Source: Eubacteriales bacterium (GTDB taxonomy: Bacteria > Bacillota > Clostridia > Oscillospirales > CAG-272). Taken from it: a stretch of 12,985 nucleotides of DNA. The position numbers and the translations under genes were made by a program. How positions within the stretch are numbered: the first letter of the stretch is position 1; each line of letters opens with the position of its first letter. The notes beneath the pieces are model-generated. The model made no database searches. It was not told the DNA's origin and worked only from the letters and a program-made list of their open reading frames with translations. The DNA lies in the NCBI GenBank assembly GCA_028709565.1, contig JAQVWU010000037.1, forward strand, positions 1 through 12,985. Reading direction: 5' to 3'. Shown here piece by piece: positions 1 through 7,210 of this stretch.

Positions 1-69
1 AGCAAAAATCAATTTTATCTAACTTATGTGCCCGGAGTAAAATACCTTATTATACCTATTGCAATATAA

Positions 70-98
70 ATTATACAGCAATTTCGGCCTTATGTCAA
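70..98 (-). promoter_or_regulatory. Full-consensus sigma-A promoter reading leftward out of the window
   Basis: On the minus strand there is TTGACA (98-93), a 17-base spacer, then TATAAT (75-70). Both hexamers match the consensus exactly. Transcription would start near position 63 and leave the window at its left edge, so its gene is not visible. The 62 bases after the -10 contain no recognisable start codon with a ribosome binding site, so they are probably leader sequence. The promoter sits back to back with the thioesterase promoter at 125-153. Confidence 0.75.
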
Positions 99-124
99 GA
101 CCAAACAATTATTTGATACATGTA

Positions 125-153
125 TTGTCTTTTCAATAAAAGCATGGTATAAT
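125..153 (+). promoter_or_regulatory. Sigma-A promoter of the thioesterase gene
   Basis: TTGTCT (125-130), 17 bases, then a perfect TATAAT (148-153). It is about 45 bases upstream of the start codon at 197. An SD-like GGGAGGT lies at 179-185, giving a short untranslated leader. Confidence 0.75.
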
Positions 154-196
154 AAATAGCCGTTATATTATGTGATTCGGGAGGTATTCATTCTTT

Positions 197-658
197 ATGA
201 AAACAATATCGCAGTCTAAATCGATATTATCGGAGGTTATGCTGCCTAATCAGGCAAACCCTTCCGGTGTCGTTCATGGAGGCGAAATCATGAAAATAAT
301 GGATACATGCGGCGGAGTTGCCGCGATGAGGCATGCCAAAATGAATGCCGTAACGGTCAGAGTAGATGAATTGGTTTTTTATCAGTCAATAACCGTCGGG
401 CAGCTTGTTGTTTGCGAAGCTGAGGTCGCCTTTGTCGGAAGGACATCCATGGAGGTTAAAATAACCGTTAAGGTTGAGGATCTTGTAAGCAGTTGCCCCG
501 TCAAAATAGCTTTATCGGCTTTTTTTACCTATGTGGCACTCGATAAGCAGGGCAAGCCGAGTCCGGTGCCCGGCTTATTGCTGGAAACGGATGAACAAAA
601 AGAAACATTTGAATTGAGAAGACAAAAATATAACGAACTGAAAAAATCCAGAATATAA
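197..658 (+). CDS. Hotdog-fold acyl-CoA thioesterase (YciA/ACOT7-like)
   Basis: The 153-residue protein is predicted to hydrolyse acyl-CoA thioesters to free acid and CoA in the cytoplasm. It is one hotdog domain of normal length. The N-terminal motif LPNQANPSGVVHGGEIMKIMD (residues 16-36) matches the YciA/BACH-type active site, where the Asn (N21) and the Asp on the central helix (D36) are the usual catalytic pair. A conserved beta-strand region follows (residues 52-115, including FVGRTSMEV). The C-terminal tail (131-150) is charged and probably helical. No signal peptide is seen. The start at 197 is supported by GGAGGT 11 bases upstream and a strong promoter at 125-153. The gene is monocistronic, closed by the hairpin at 661-690. 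Acyl chain preference cannot be read from sequence. Confidence 0.88.
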   Translation: MKTISQSKSILSEVMLPNQANPSGVVHGGEIMKIMDTCGGVAAMRHAKMNAVTVRVDELVFYQSITVGQLVVCEAEVAFVGRTSMEVKITVKVEDLVSSCPVKIALSAFFTYVALDKQGKPSPVPGLLLETDEQKETFELRRQKYNELKKSRI

Positions 659-660
659 TC

Positions 661-700
661 AAAAACGTGCCTGTTATACGGCACGTTTTTTTAATTTTTT
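661..700. terminator. Rho-independent terminator between convergent genes
   Basis: A perfect 11-bp stem (AAAAACGTGCC at 661-671, its complement at 680-690) closes an 8-base loop and is followed on the plus strand by T-rich sequence to 700. It lies 2 bases after the thioesterase stop codon and 8 bases beyond the end of the leftward GH99-like gene. It can serve both directions. The U-tract is better on the plus strand. Confidence 0.88.
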
Positions 701-1751
701 ATCTGTTAACATCCTCAAGAGCGCGCCTGACGGCATTTAATATCGCTCCCCTGTCTCCTACCGTCGGTTCGATATATCCGCCCTCTCCGTTCTCGTTCCA
801 CGCGTATACAATCGCCAGCTTATCGGGAACCTTCCCGCTGTTTGCTTCAATCCATTTGCCGGTTTCCAGGACATGATTATACACGTCGGTCGGTGTTCTG
901 TCCGGTGAATAACACGACCGGGGATGAGGCTCGGAACGTCCTTTCCAGACAGTTTCCCAGGGTCTGCAGTCCCACCCGCCAATAATAAGAGGCATTTGCG
1001 GCAGTCTGCAATATTCGGATATAGCGTTCCGGCTGATTATATGATCGTTCACGAGTTTTTCATATGGGTATATATATGATATTTCATCGCCGTTTTTTAT
1101 ATGATTCCGGTGATAGTTGTAACCCGTAACAGCATCAAGGCCGCAGCTTTCAAGCATATTGATCATATCCCGCCATGCGCCGGGACACAATACAATTTCG
1201 CCCGTATCATCTCTGGGCGGACCGCCGCATCCTATGACATAAACGCCCGGAAAACCTGCGGCTTGAATTCTCTCCCGAAGCCGGTCAAGGCATATCTTTG
1301 TCTCATCCGCGCCGCCGAGACAGCGTATCAAATCGCCTGTCGAAAAGAATATAATCACCGGACAGCCGTTTACACAAAGGGCGTTTTTGTCTGTAAGATA
1401 CGGCATGAACATATCGCAGGCATCGTCCCACTTATCACGGTATATAAAGCCGCCGCTGTGATTGGCGACAAGCAGACAAAATTCCATGCGTCCGGCGTTT
1501 TGCGACGCCAGATAGCGGTCAACCGCTTCGTTCATACGGTTTATATGACCGTGTTCGGGATAATACCAGTCAAAGGCAAAATATGACAGTCCCGCATCAG
1601 CCGCATAGTCTATCTGAAGTTCCATATTCACAACAGTGTTGCCCAACCATCCCCAGACCGGCTCCCGCTCGGTAAAATCAGACAACAATCTGTCTGTCCA
1701 ATGCGGAATACGGTCATACCATCCATCCCAATAATAGGCTCCCAATTTCAT
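699..1751 (-). CDS. GH99-like / WbsX-type glycosidase-family protein
   Basis: This 350-residue protein resembles the GH99-like (endo-alpha-mannosidase / WbsX, GH71-like) TIM-barrel group. It opens with GAYYWDGWYDR (4-14), has AADAGLSYFAFDWYY (50-64) as an early barrel strand, PVIIFFS (131-137) mid-barrel, and ends with YAWNENGEGGYIEPT (316-330). Known GH99 enzymes use two glutamates three residues apart in a WNE-x-x-E motif. Here E320 and E323 keep that spacing. No signal peptide is visible, so it is probably cytoplasmic. The start at 1751 follows GGAGG on the minus strand (1763-1759) with 7-base spacing. A likely promoter lies at 1863-1835 just past the trpB stop, so it may be transcribed separately from trpB. 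Family members include hydrolases and proteins found in polysaccharide gene clusters, so activity on alpha-mannan is inference. Confidence 0.78.
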   Translation of the reverse strand: MKLGAYYWDGWYDRIPHWTDRLLSDFTEREPVWGWLGNTVVNMELQIDYAADAGLSYFAFDWYYPEHGHINRMNEAVDRYLASQNAGRMEFCLLVANHSGGFIYRDKWDDACDMFMPYLTDKNALCVNGCPVIIFFSTGDLIRCLGGADETKICLDRLRERIQAAGFPGVYVIGCGGPPRDDTGEIVLCPGAWRDMINMLESCGLDAVTGYNYHRNHIKNGDEISYIYPYEKLVNDHIISRNAISEYCRLPQMPLIIGGWDCRPWETVWKGRSEPHPRSCYSPDRTPTDVYNHVLETGKWIEANSGKVPDKLAIVYAWNENGEGGYIEPTVGDRGAILNAVRRALEDVNR

Positions 1752-1791
1752 TTTCTGTCCTCCGTTCGCCGATAGGTACTGTTTATAATAT

Positions 1792-1824
1792 CCGGATTCC
1801 GTTATCGGTTATCGGTTAATCCGG
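1792..1824. repeat. Inverted repeat with tandem 7-mers upstream of the GH99-like gene
   Basis: A 7-bp inverted repeat (CCGGATT at 1792-1798, AATCCGG at 1818-1824) encloses two tandem copies of GTTATCG (1801-1814). It lies between the predicted promoter (1863-1835) and the start codon at 1751, in the transcribed leader. It could be a regulator site or an mRNA hairpin. No U-tract follows, so it is a poor terminator candidate. Confidence 0.3.
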
Positions 1825-1834
1825 TCATAATAAA

Positions 1835-1863
1835 AACATAGCATATAATGCCCTGATTGTCAA
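1835..1863 (-). promoter_or_regulatory. Candidate promoter of the GH99-like gene
   Basis: On the minus strand there is TTGACA (1863-1858), 17 bases, then TATGTT (1840-1835), a full -35 with a 4/6 -10. The -35 starts 4 bases beyond the trpB stop codon. This suggests the GH99-like gene need not depend on read-through from the T-box controlled trpB transcript. Confidence 0.55.
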
Positions 1864-1866
1864 CAT

Positions 1867-3237
1867 TTATATTTTAGGCAGACCGGAGAAGCCTCGCATT
1901 AAATCATCGTCAGACGGAGTAAAATCGATAATTTTATTTTCCATATGCTGCTCATATGCGGTCATATCGAAATAGCCTGTTCCGGTGAGTCCGAAAAGTA
2001 TTGTTTTTTCTTCCCCGCTTTCCCGGCATTTTATTGCCTCGCTGACCGCGGCATATATCGCATGAGCCGATTCGGGAGCGGGCAGAATTGTTTCCAGCCT
2101 CGCGAAATTTACCGCCGCTTCAAAAACTTTTGTCTGTTCAACGGCTATAGCTTCCATATATCCGTCATGGTATAGCTTTGATAAAATCGGCGACATACCG
2201 TGATACCGGAGTCCTCCGGCGTGTATAGATGACGGAATGAAATTGCAGCCAAGGGTATACATTTTTGCCAAAGGTGTTATTTTACCCGTATCGCAATAAT
2301 CATAAGCATATTTACCGCGGGTGAGTGAAGGACATGATTTCGGTTCAACGGCAATAATCCGCGGATTGTATTTGCCCTGAATCTTGTCACGGATAAAAGG
2401 CGCAATCAAGCCCCCCAAATTCGAACCGCCTCCCGCGCAGCCTATTACTATATCCGGATATTCGCCGAGTTCAGCCATGGCGGTTTCGGCTTCAAGACCG
2501 ATTACCGATTGATGAAGCAATACCTGGTTTAATACGGAACCCAAAACATAACGATAGTTTTCGGATGTGACTGCTTTTTCCACCGCTTCGGAAATTGCGC
2601 AGCCCAGGCTGCCCCCTGTACCGGGGTTTTGGGCGAGTATTTCCCTGCCCGCACGGGTAGTATCCGACGGGCTTGCTATCACCTCGGCGCCGAATGTTTT
2701 CATAATCGATTTGCGAAAGGGTTTTTGTTCATATGAAGCTTTTACCATATACACTATAAGAGATATTCCGAAATAAGAACAGGCTTCCGCCAGCGCGGTT
2801 CCCCACTGCCCCGCTCCGGTTTCGGTTGTAAGACCGCTGATTCCCTGCTTTTTGGCGTAATACGCCTGGGGAATCGACGTGTTTAACTTATGACTGCCCG
2901 AGGTATTGTTGCCTTCGAATTTAAAATAAATGCTGGCGGGGGTGTCAAGCTCGCGTTCAAGATTATAGGCGCGTACCAGCGGTGAAGGGCGGTATATCTT
3001 ATACACGTCTATTATTTCACCCGGAATGTCATAATATCTCGTGGTGTCATCTAGTTCCTGACGTACCAGTTCGTCACAAAATACGGGTTTCAAATCGCCA
3101 AAAACAGCGGGTTTTAAGGTTGCGGGATTCAGCATCGGATCGGGCGGCTCGGGCATATCGGCGCGCAGATTATACCAGGCGGATGGAATTTGATTTTCTT
3201 TAAGATAGAATCGATGGGGGATGTTTGTTTTTTTCAT
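1867..3237 (-). CDS. trpB: TrpB2-type tryptophan synthase beta chain (PLP enzyme)
   Basis: The 456-residue fold-type II PLP enzyme is predicted to make L-tryptophan from indole and L-serine. It belongs to the TrpB2 branch, which is longer than classical TrpB (about 400) and carries an extended N-terminus (residues 1-75, FYLKENQIPSAWYNL). The Schiff-base lysine is K117 in NTSGSHKLNTS. The catalytic Glu of ETGAGQWG is E139. The phosphate cup is CAGGGSN (267-273). PAPESAHA (386-393) and the C-terminal LTGTGYFD (417-424) are also typical. No trpA or other trp gene is adjacent. TrpB2 proteins often act without a strong TrpA partner, so indole salvage or an independent role is possible. The start at 3237 has AAAGGAG 8 bases upstream. 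Expression is controlled by the upstream tryptophan T-box, which strongly supports the tryptophan assignment. Confidence 0.93.
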   Translation of the reverse strand: MKKTNIPHRFYLKENQIPSAWYNLRADMPEPPDPMLNPATLKPAVFGDLKPVFCDELVRQELDDTTRYYDIPGEIIDVYKIYRPSPLVRAYNLERELDTPASIYFKFEGNNTSGSHKLNTSIPQAYYAKKQGISGLTTETGAGQWGTALAEACSYFGISLIVYMVKASYEQKPFRKSIMKTFGAEVIASPSDTTRAGREILAQNPGTGGSLGCAISEAVEKAVTSENYRYVLGSVLNQVLLHQSVIGLEAETAMAELGEYPDIVIGCAGGGSNLGGLIAPFIRDKIQGKYNPRIIAVEPKSCPSLTRGKYAYDYCDTGKITPLAKMYTLGCNFIPSSIHAGGLRYHGMSPILSKLYHDGYMEAIAVEQTKVFEAAVNFARLETILPAPESAHAIYAAVSEAIKCRESGEEKTILFGLTGTGYFDMTAYEQHMENKIIDFTPSDDDLMRGFSGLPKI

Positions 3238-3304
3238 TTCCGTCTCTCCTTTGAAATTAAGATTTTACTGTATTTACTGATGGTTATTGAGACGACCAGC
3301 GATT

Positions 3305-3342
3305 AAAATAAAAAAATCTGCCCTTAATAATTAAGGACAGAT
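3305..3342 (-). terminator. T-box regulated terminator
   Basis: On the minus strand, ATCTGTCCTTAA (3342-3331) pairs with TTAAGGGCAGAT (3327-3316) through 12 bp including one G-U pair, across a 3-base loop, and is followed by a T-rich run to 3305. Its left arm begins 9 bases after the T-box sequence, the normal arrangement for an antiterminator/terminator switch. Confidence 0.92.
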
Positions 3343-3551
3343 ATATAATATCTGCGGTACCACCTTAGTTGACGTATATAATACGCCCGCTTCGTCGGAG
3401 TGCCATCACACTCCCCGTTCTGTAACGTGAACAAACGTTGCAGCATTGACTGCACCCTCCGAAGTCCATTTGTCTTACCCGTCTATTACCGCTTCTCAGC
3501 ATCGCGGCTCTCTGTAAATGCGCAGTAAGTTTTATCTCTCCGTCATAGGTT
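3305..3551 (-). ncRNA. T-box riboswitch leader, tryptophan (UGG) specific
   Basis: A complete T-box leader lies 67 bases upstream of trpB. The T-box sequence AAGGTGGTACCGCAG is on the minus strand at about 3365-3351. Stem I runs from ACTGC (3526-3522) to its complement GCAGT (3453-3449). It holds the conserved ACAGAGAGCC stretch and a distal CCGC/GCGG hairpin. The specifier fits UGG at 3468-3466, in the context AAA-UGG-A followed by CTTCGGAG, the usual position and flanks. A stem III hairpin has GGAGTG paired with CACTCC (3414-3397). The terminator is listed separately. Uncharged tRNA-Trp should pair with UGG and, through its acceptor end, with the UGGU bulge to favour the antiterminator and switch on trpB when tryptophan is short. 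Confidence 0.93.
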
Positions 3552-3557
3552 TACGAT

Positions 3558-3586
3558 ATTGTAACATGGATTTTTAAATTTGTCAA
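3558..3586 (-). promoter_or_regulatory. Promoter of the T-box/trpB transcript
   Basis: On the minus strand there is TTGACA (3586-3581), 17 bases, then TACAAT (3563-3558), 11 of 12 consensus bases. Transcription should start near 3551, giving a leader of about 310 bases before the trpB start codon. Confidence 0.85.
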
Positions 3587-3647
3587 TACCCCGGATAAAA
3601 ACATTTTATTTGTGTGAACTGCATTCAGCGTATTCCGGCACCGGGAC

Positions 3648-3679
3648 TTGATTTTTTACACTCATTATTATAATATAAT
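3648..3679 (+). promoter_or_regulatory. Candidate promoter of the GH38 mannosidase gene
   Basis: TTGATT (3648-3653) is followed by two overlapping TATAAT hexamers at 3669-3674 (15-base spacer) and 3674-3679 (20-base spacer). Neither spacing is ideal, so the exact element is uncertain. The AT-rich run lies about 35-45 bases before the start codon and is divergent from the T-box promoter. The 475 bases between the trpB and mannosidase starts hold only these promoters and the T-box; no small gene was found. Confidence 0.42.
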
Positions 3680-3712
3680 ATGCAACAATAACGAAAAAGT
3701 GAGACGAAACAT

Positions 3713-6025
3713 ATGAATCATTATTTTTTGATAGGCAATACGCACTTTGACCCTGTATGGTTATGGACGTGGGACGAGGCGATGGCATCTGTCCGCGCAA
3801 CCTTCGGTTCGGTACTGGAACGTATGAGGGAATATGACGGATTTATATATTCGTTTGCCGCTCCGCCTGTTTTTGAATGGATCCGACATACCGATCCCCG
3901 CATGTTCGCGGAGATCAAACAACTTGTCGCTGACGGCCGATGGGAACTTGCCGATGGATGGTGGGTACAGGCTGACTGTTATGCTGCCTGTGAAGAAAGC
4001 TATATACGACAGGGCTTATACGGTCAGCGATATCTCAAAGAACATTTTAATCTGTATGCCGAAACCGTATTCAATATCGACAGTTTTGGCCACAGTCCGG
4101 TGCTGCCGCAGATTATGTCCAAGAGCGGGATAAAGTATTATTGTTTTTCACGCCCGGAAAACAGGCATATCAAACTTGACGATTCTTGTTTCCTGTGGCG
4201 CAGTCCGGACGGAAGCACCGTTCTCGCCTACAGAGCGGATTGCAGCTATATGCAGGATGTGCGTGAGGCAGCGGACACACTTGCAAAAAACAAAAACGGG
4301 GAAATCATGCTGATATATGGTGTAACCGATCATGGCGGCGCTCCGACAAAAAGGTCAATTCAAGACATCCGGGATTCGGATGACATGGAATTTTCCACGG
4401 TCGCAAACGTTTTCCGCAGGCAGTCAGACACGCGTTCTGTTGTATCGGAAGAATTGATAACCGGTGATTTTGGGCCATATTCAAACTGTACAGTGATTAA
4501 GAAGGACAACGCGAGAGCGGAATACGCGGTATTAAACGCGGAAAGAGCCTCGGTATTTGCCTGCCGCAACAACCGTCATGAACTAACCCAATGCTGGAAG
4601 GATATATTGTTCAATCAGTTTCATGATATTCTGGGCGGCGCTTCAATAAAACAGGCTTACGTTGATGCCCGTGACATGCACGGCAGAGCGATTTCCACGG
4701 CAAACGAAATCACTCATTTCTGCCTGCAATCAATTACAAAAGATATTGGTATGCCGGGCAAAAATCCTGACAACGCATGGAATGCTGTCATATGGAATCT
4801 GAATGACGGAAATTACGACGGTTATATCGAAGCGGAAGTACAGTGGGCGCATGAGTTTCCATGGTATAGCGGAGCTGTAGTGCTCGAGGACTCTGACGGC
4901 GTCCGTTATCCCGCGCAGAACATCATGGAACGCAGTGTTATTCCCGGTTTCCGGTCAAGATTCGTCTGGAAAGCCGATATTCCTCCGATGGGATATAAAA
5001 CATTTAAAGTGGTTTGCAGCGGCGGTGAAGCAAGACGAATCGAAGATAAAAATGCGGACCCGACCTGTATCAATACACGTTATTACCGTTACGATATTTC
5101 AAAAGAAGACGGAGCGCTGTCGGTTTACGATAACATAAAAGATTGCACCATCGGCTGTAATATGCTCACACCGGTCTGTTACAGCGATACGGGCGACACA
5201 TGGTGTTTCAATATCAACGGTTACGGAGCAAAATCCGGATGTTTTAAGCCGGAGAAGATGATGATTACCGAAAGCGGAATCCACCGCACAACCGTTAAGT
5301 GTGTCAGCAGGTTTTCTGATTCAATAGCGGAAGTTTATTACACCTTTTATAAAAACGAACATTATTTTGATTTGCAATACCGTATAAACTGGAATGAAGC
5401 GCACACCGTCTTCAAACTCGAACTCAACGGGTCCGATACATTAGAAGCGGGGGTTCCGGGCGGAAGCGTTATAAGGGGAGGCGGCGAAGCGGATATGCCC
5501 ATGCATAAATGGATGAAAACCGATAAAATAACGCTGATAACCGACAGTGTTTTTTCATACGGCATGCATGACGGAATCATCGGGCTCACACTGCTGCGCA
5601 GTCCGATTTTCGGTGATCTGCGGATAAGCGACATAGATTTAAACGACGATTATCCGATTATGGAACAGGGTATTCATGAGGGGAAAATACGAATCTTTCT
5701 GAATGCGGAAGCCGAGGTGGATTTGTTTTGCAACCCGTGTATTGTAATAGCGGAAGCCAACCATGAAGGTACGCTGCCCCCCGTTAAAAGTTATGCGTCT
5801 GTCAGGGAAAAGGGAGTTCGTATTACAGCAATCAAGCATTGCGAGGACAGCAGCGGGATAATCGTCCGCATACGTGATTATACCGGAACCGACAGAAACA
5901 TAACGCTGACACTGCCTGATGCTGATTATTATGCGGATTTATCCGCGTATGAAATCAAGACCTTAAAAATTGATACCAATCGTCATATTATAACAGTTGT
6001 CAATCTGCTCGAAGACGAACAATAA
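3713..6025 (+). CDS. GH38 alpha-mannosidase
   Basis: The 770-residue retaining alpha-mannosidase should release terminal alpha-linked mannose using a zinc ion. HFDPVWLW (11-18) gives zinc ligands H11 and D13. D123 in NIDSFGHSPVLPQIM is the expected nucleophile and third ligand. H304 in NQFHDILGG is the fourth. GVTDHGGAPTK (203-213), with D206, occupies the usual acid/base region, but its sequence differs from the common GDGGGGPT form. The order is an N-terminal catalytic domain (1-265), a helical middle domain (about 265-345) and C-terminal beta domains (about 355-770). It is shorter than the roughly 1000-residue fungal/animal enzymes. There is no signal peptide, so it is probably cytoplasmic. 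The SD is weak (AAAGTGAG, 3696-3703). No terminator is seen after it. Exact linkage preference is unknown. Confidence 0.93.
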   Translation: MNHYFLIGNTHFDPVWLWTWDEAMASVRATFGSVLERMREYDGFIYSFAAPPVFEWIRHTDPRMFAEIKQLVADGRWELADGWWVQADCYAACEESYIRQGLYGQRYLKEHFNLYAETVFNIDSFGHSPVLPQIMSKSGIKYYCFSRPENRHIKLDDSCFLWRSPDGSTVLAYRADCSYMQDVREAADTLAKNKNGEIMLIYGVTDHGGAPTKRSIQDIRDSDDMEFSTVANVFRRQSDTRSVVSEELITGDFGPYSNCTVIKKDNARAEYAVLNAERASVFACRNNRHELTQCWKDILFNQFHDILGGASIKQAYVDARDMHGRAISTANEITHFCLQSITKDIGMPGKNPDNAWNAVIWNLNDGNYDGYIEAEVQWAHEFPWYSGAVVLEDSDGVRYPAQNIMERSVIPGFRSRFVWKADIPPMGYKTFKVVCSGGEARRIEDKNADPTCINTRYYRYDISKEDGALSVYDNIKDCTIGCNMLTPVCYSDTGDTWCFNINGYGAKSGCFKPEKMMITESGIHRTTVKCVSRFSDSIAEVYYTFYKNEHYFDLQYRINWNEAHTVFKLELNGSDTLEAGVPGGSVIRGGGEADMPMHKWMKTDKITLITDSVFSYGMHDGIIGLTLLRSPIFGDLRISDIDLNDDYPIMEQGIHEGKIRIFLNAEAEVDLFCNPCIVIAEANHEGTLPPVKSYASVREKGVRITAIKHCEDSSGIIVRIRDYTGTDRNITLTLPDADYYADLSAYEIKTLKIDTNRHIITVVNLLEDEQ

Positions 6026-6092
6026 CAAGAAAGTCACCGGATTCTGTATGTCTGTTTATCCTGGTTATCTGTTTGATTGACTCGAAGTGATG

Positions 6093-6121
6093 TTGCATGA
6101 TTTAAAATAATCTGTTATAAT
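6093..6121 (+). promoter_or_regulatory. Promoter of the hydrolase-ABC exporter operon
   Basis: TTGCAT (6093-6098), exactly 17 bases, then TATAAT (6116-6121). It is about 30 bases upstream of the hydrolase start at 6152. No other promoter was seen inside the unit, so it probably drives all three genes. Confidence 0.75.
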
Positions 6122-6151
6122 ATTGTTAAAAAACAAACATCGGAGATAATT

Positions 6152-7210
6152 ATGATTTACAACGATAAAAACCTGTATGCCGAAGAAATGTCCGATTCAA
6201 TTGCTTATCGTGAAATATATGCGGTGTCCGTAAACCGTTATATAGACAATCTGCGTTCGGAAGCGGATAAATCACGCGGTGGCTTTATCACCCCGCAATC
6301 GCTCGCAGCCGACCGCGAACATTACCGCAGCGAATTCTATAAAATGCTCGGCAGACCGCTCACCGAATATTCCGCCGATCTGCCGCTGCCCGGAGCGTCG
6401 AAGGAATTTATCGGACGGGACGATATGGGAACAATCTACCGTATATTGATTGAAGTAACGGAAGGGTTTACCTTTTACGGGATTTTATTTTTACCTGTAC
6501 ATTTTGACGATACAATGAAATATCCTTTTGTAATATCACAGCACGGAGGAGGCGGCACACCCGAATTATGTTCTGATTTTTATACCGATACGAATTATAC
6601 CCATATGACCAGAAGGGTTCAGGAAAAAAACGCCGTTGTGTTTGCGCCGCAATTACTCCTATGGGACAAAAATAATTTTTCAGCCGAATATAATCGTGAA
6701 GATGCCGATAACGATCTAAAACAACTCGGTTCAAGCATTACCGCGCTTGAGATTTTTTGTATTATGCGTTCAATTGATTACTTTTGTGCTCAAAGCTATA
6801 TAGACGCCGATAAAATAGGCATGATAGGTTTGTCTTACGGCGGATTTTATACAATGGTCACCGCCGCCGCCGATACGCGTATTAAGAGCGCCTATTCATC
6901 CTGCTTTTTAAATGACAGACTTACATATAATCGTAATGACTGGGTATGGTTTAACGCGGCGAATACCTTTCTTGACGCTGAAACCGCCGCATTAATCGCG
7001 CCGAGAAGGTTATATATAGAAGCCGGAAAAAAAGACATGCTTTTCGATTATCGCTCCGCGATAAATGAATACGAAAGACTGTTACCGTATTATGAAGCCG
7101 CACAGGCTTTAGATAATCTGTGTTTTAATGTCTTTGACGGCGATCATATGTTGGATTACGGCAATAAAGGGCTCGACTTTTTCTTCGCAGGTATCGACAA
7201 TAATGGGTAA
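6152..7210 (+). CDS. Alpha/beta hydrolase (dienelactone hydrolase/acetyl xylan esterase-like)
   Basis: The 352-residue serine hydrolase has HGGGG (131-135) as an oxyanion-hole loop and GLSYGG (226-231) as nucleophile elbow with S228. A late acid is D295 in GKKDMLF, and H332 lies in FDGDHML, so the full Ser-Asp-His triad is present in order. Residues 1-90 are an N-terminal extension before the core fold. No signal peptide or membrane segment is visible, so it is probably cytoplasmic. GGAG at 6142-6145 sets the start. Its last 8 bases overlap the first ABC gene, so the two are probably translationally coupled. It could be a carbohydrate esterase, deacetylase or peptidase-like hydrolase. The sequence does not choose between these. 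Coupling to an exporter suggests processing of the exported compound or detoxification, which is inference. Confidence 0.85.
   Translation: MIYNDKNLYAEEMSDSIAYREIYAVSVNRYIDNLRSEADKSRGGFITPQSLAADREHYRSEFYKMLGRPLTEYSADLPLPGASKEFIGRDDMGTIYRILIEVTEGFTFYGILFLPVHFDDTMKYPFVISQHGGGGTPELCSDFYTDTNYTHMTRRVQEKNAVVFAPQLLLWDKNNFSAEYNREDADNDLKQLGSSITALEIFCIMRSIDYFCAQSYIDADKIGMIGLSYGGFYTMVTAAADTRIKSAYSSCFLNDRLTYNRNDWVWFNAANTFLDAETAALIAPRRLYIEAGKKDMLFDYRSAINEYERLLPYYEAAQALDNLCFNVFDGDHMLDYGNKGLDFFFAGIDNNG

Noticed and set aside
1101..1586. Plus-strand open frame of 161 codons inside the GH99-like gene
   Set aside because: It is wholly antisense to a gene with recognisable family motifs, has no convincing ribosome binding site and resembles no known family.
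1792..1824. Inverted repeat as a terminator for trpB
   Set aside because: Only 7 bp with a long loop and no U-tract; it is kept as a possible regulatory repeat instead.
7128..7202. Longer N-terminus for ABC subunit 1 starting at 7128
   Set aside because: No ribosome binding site, 83 bases of overlap with the hydrolase, and the extra 25 residues are unlike exporter N-termini. ATG 7203 fits coupling.
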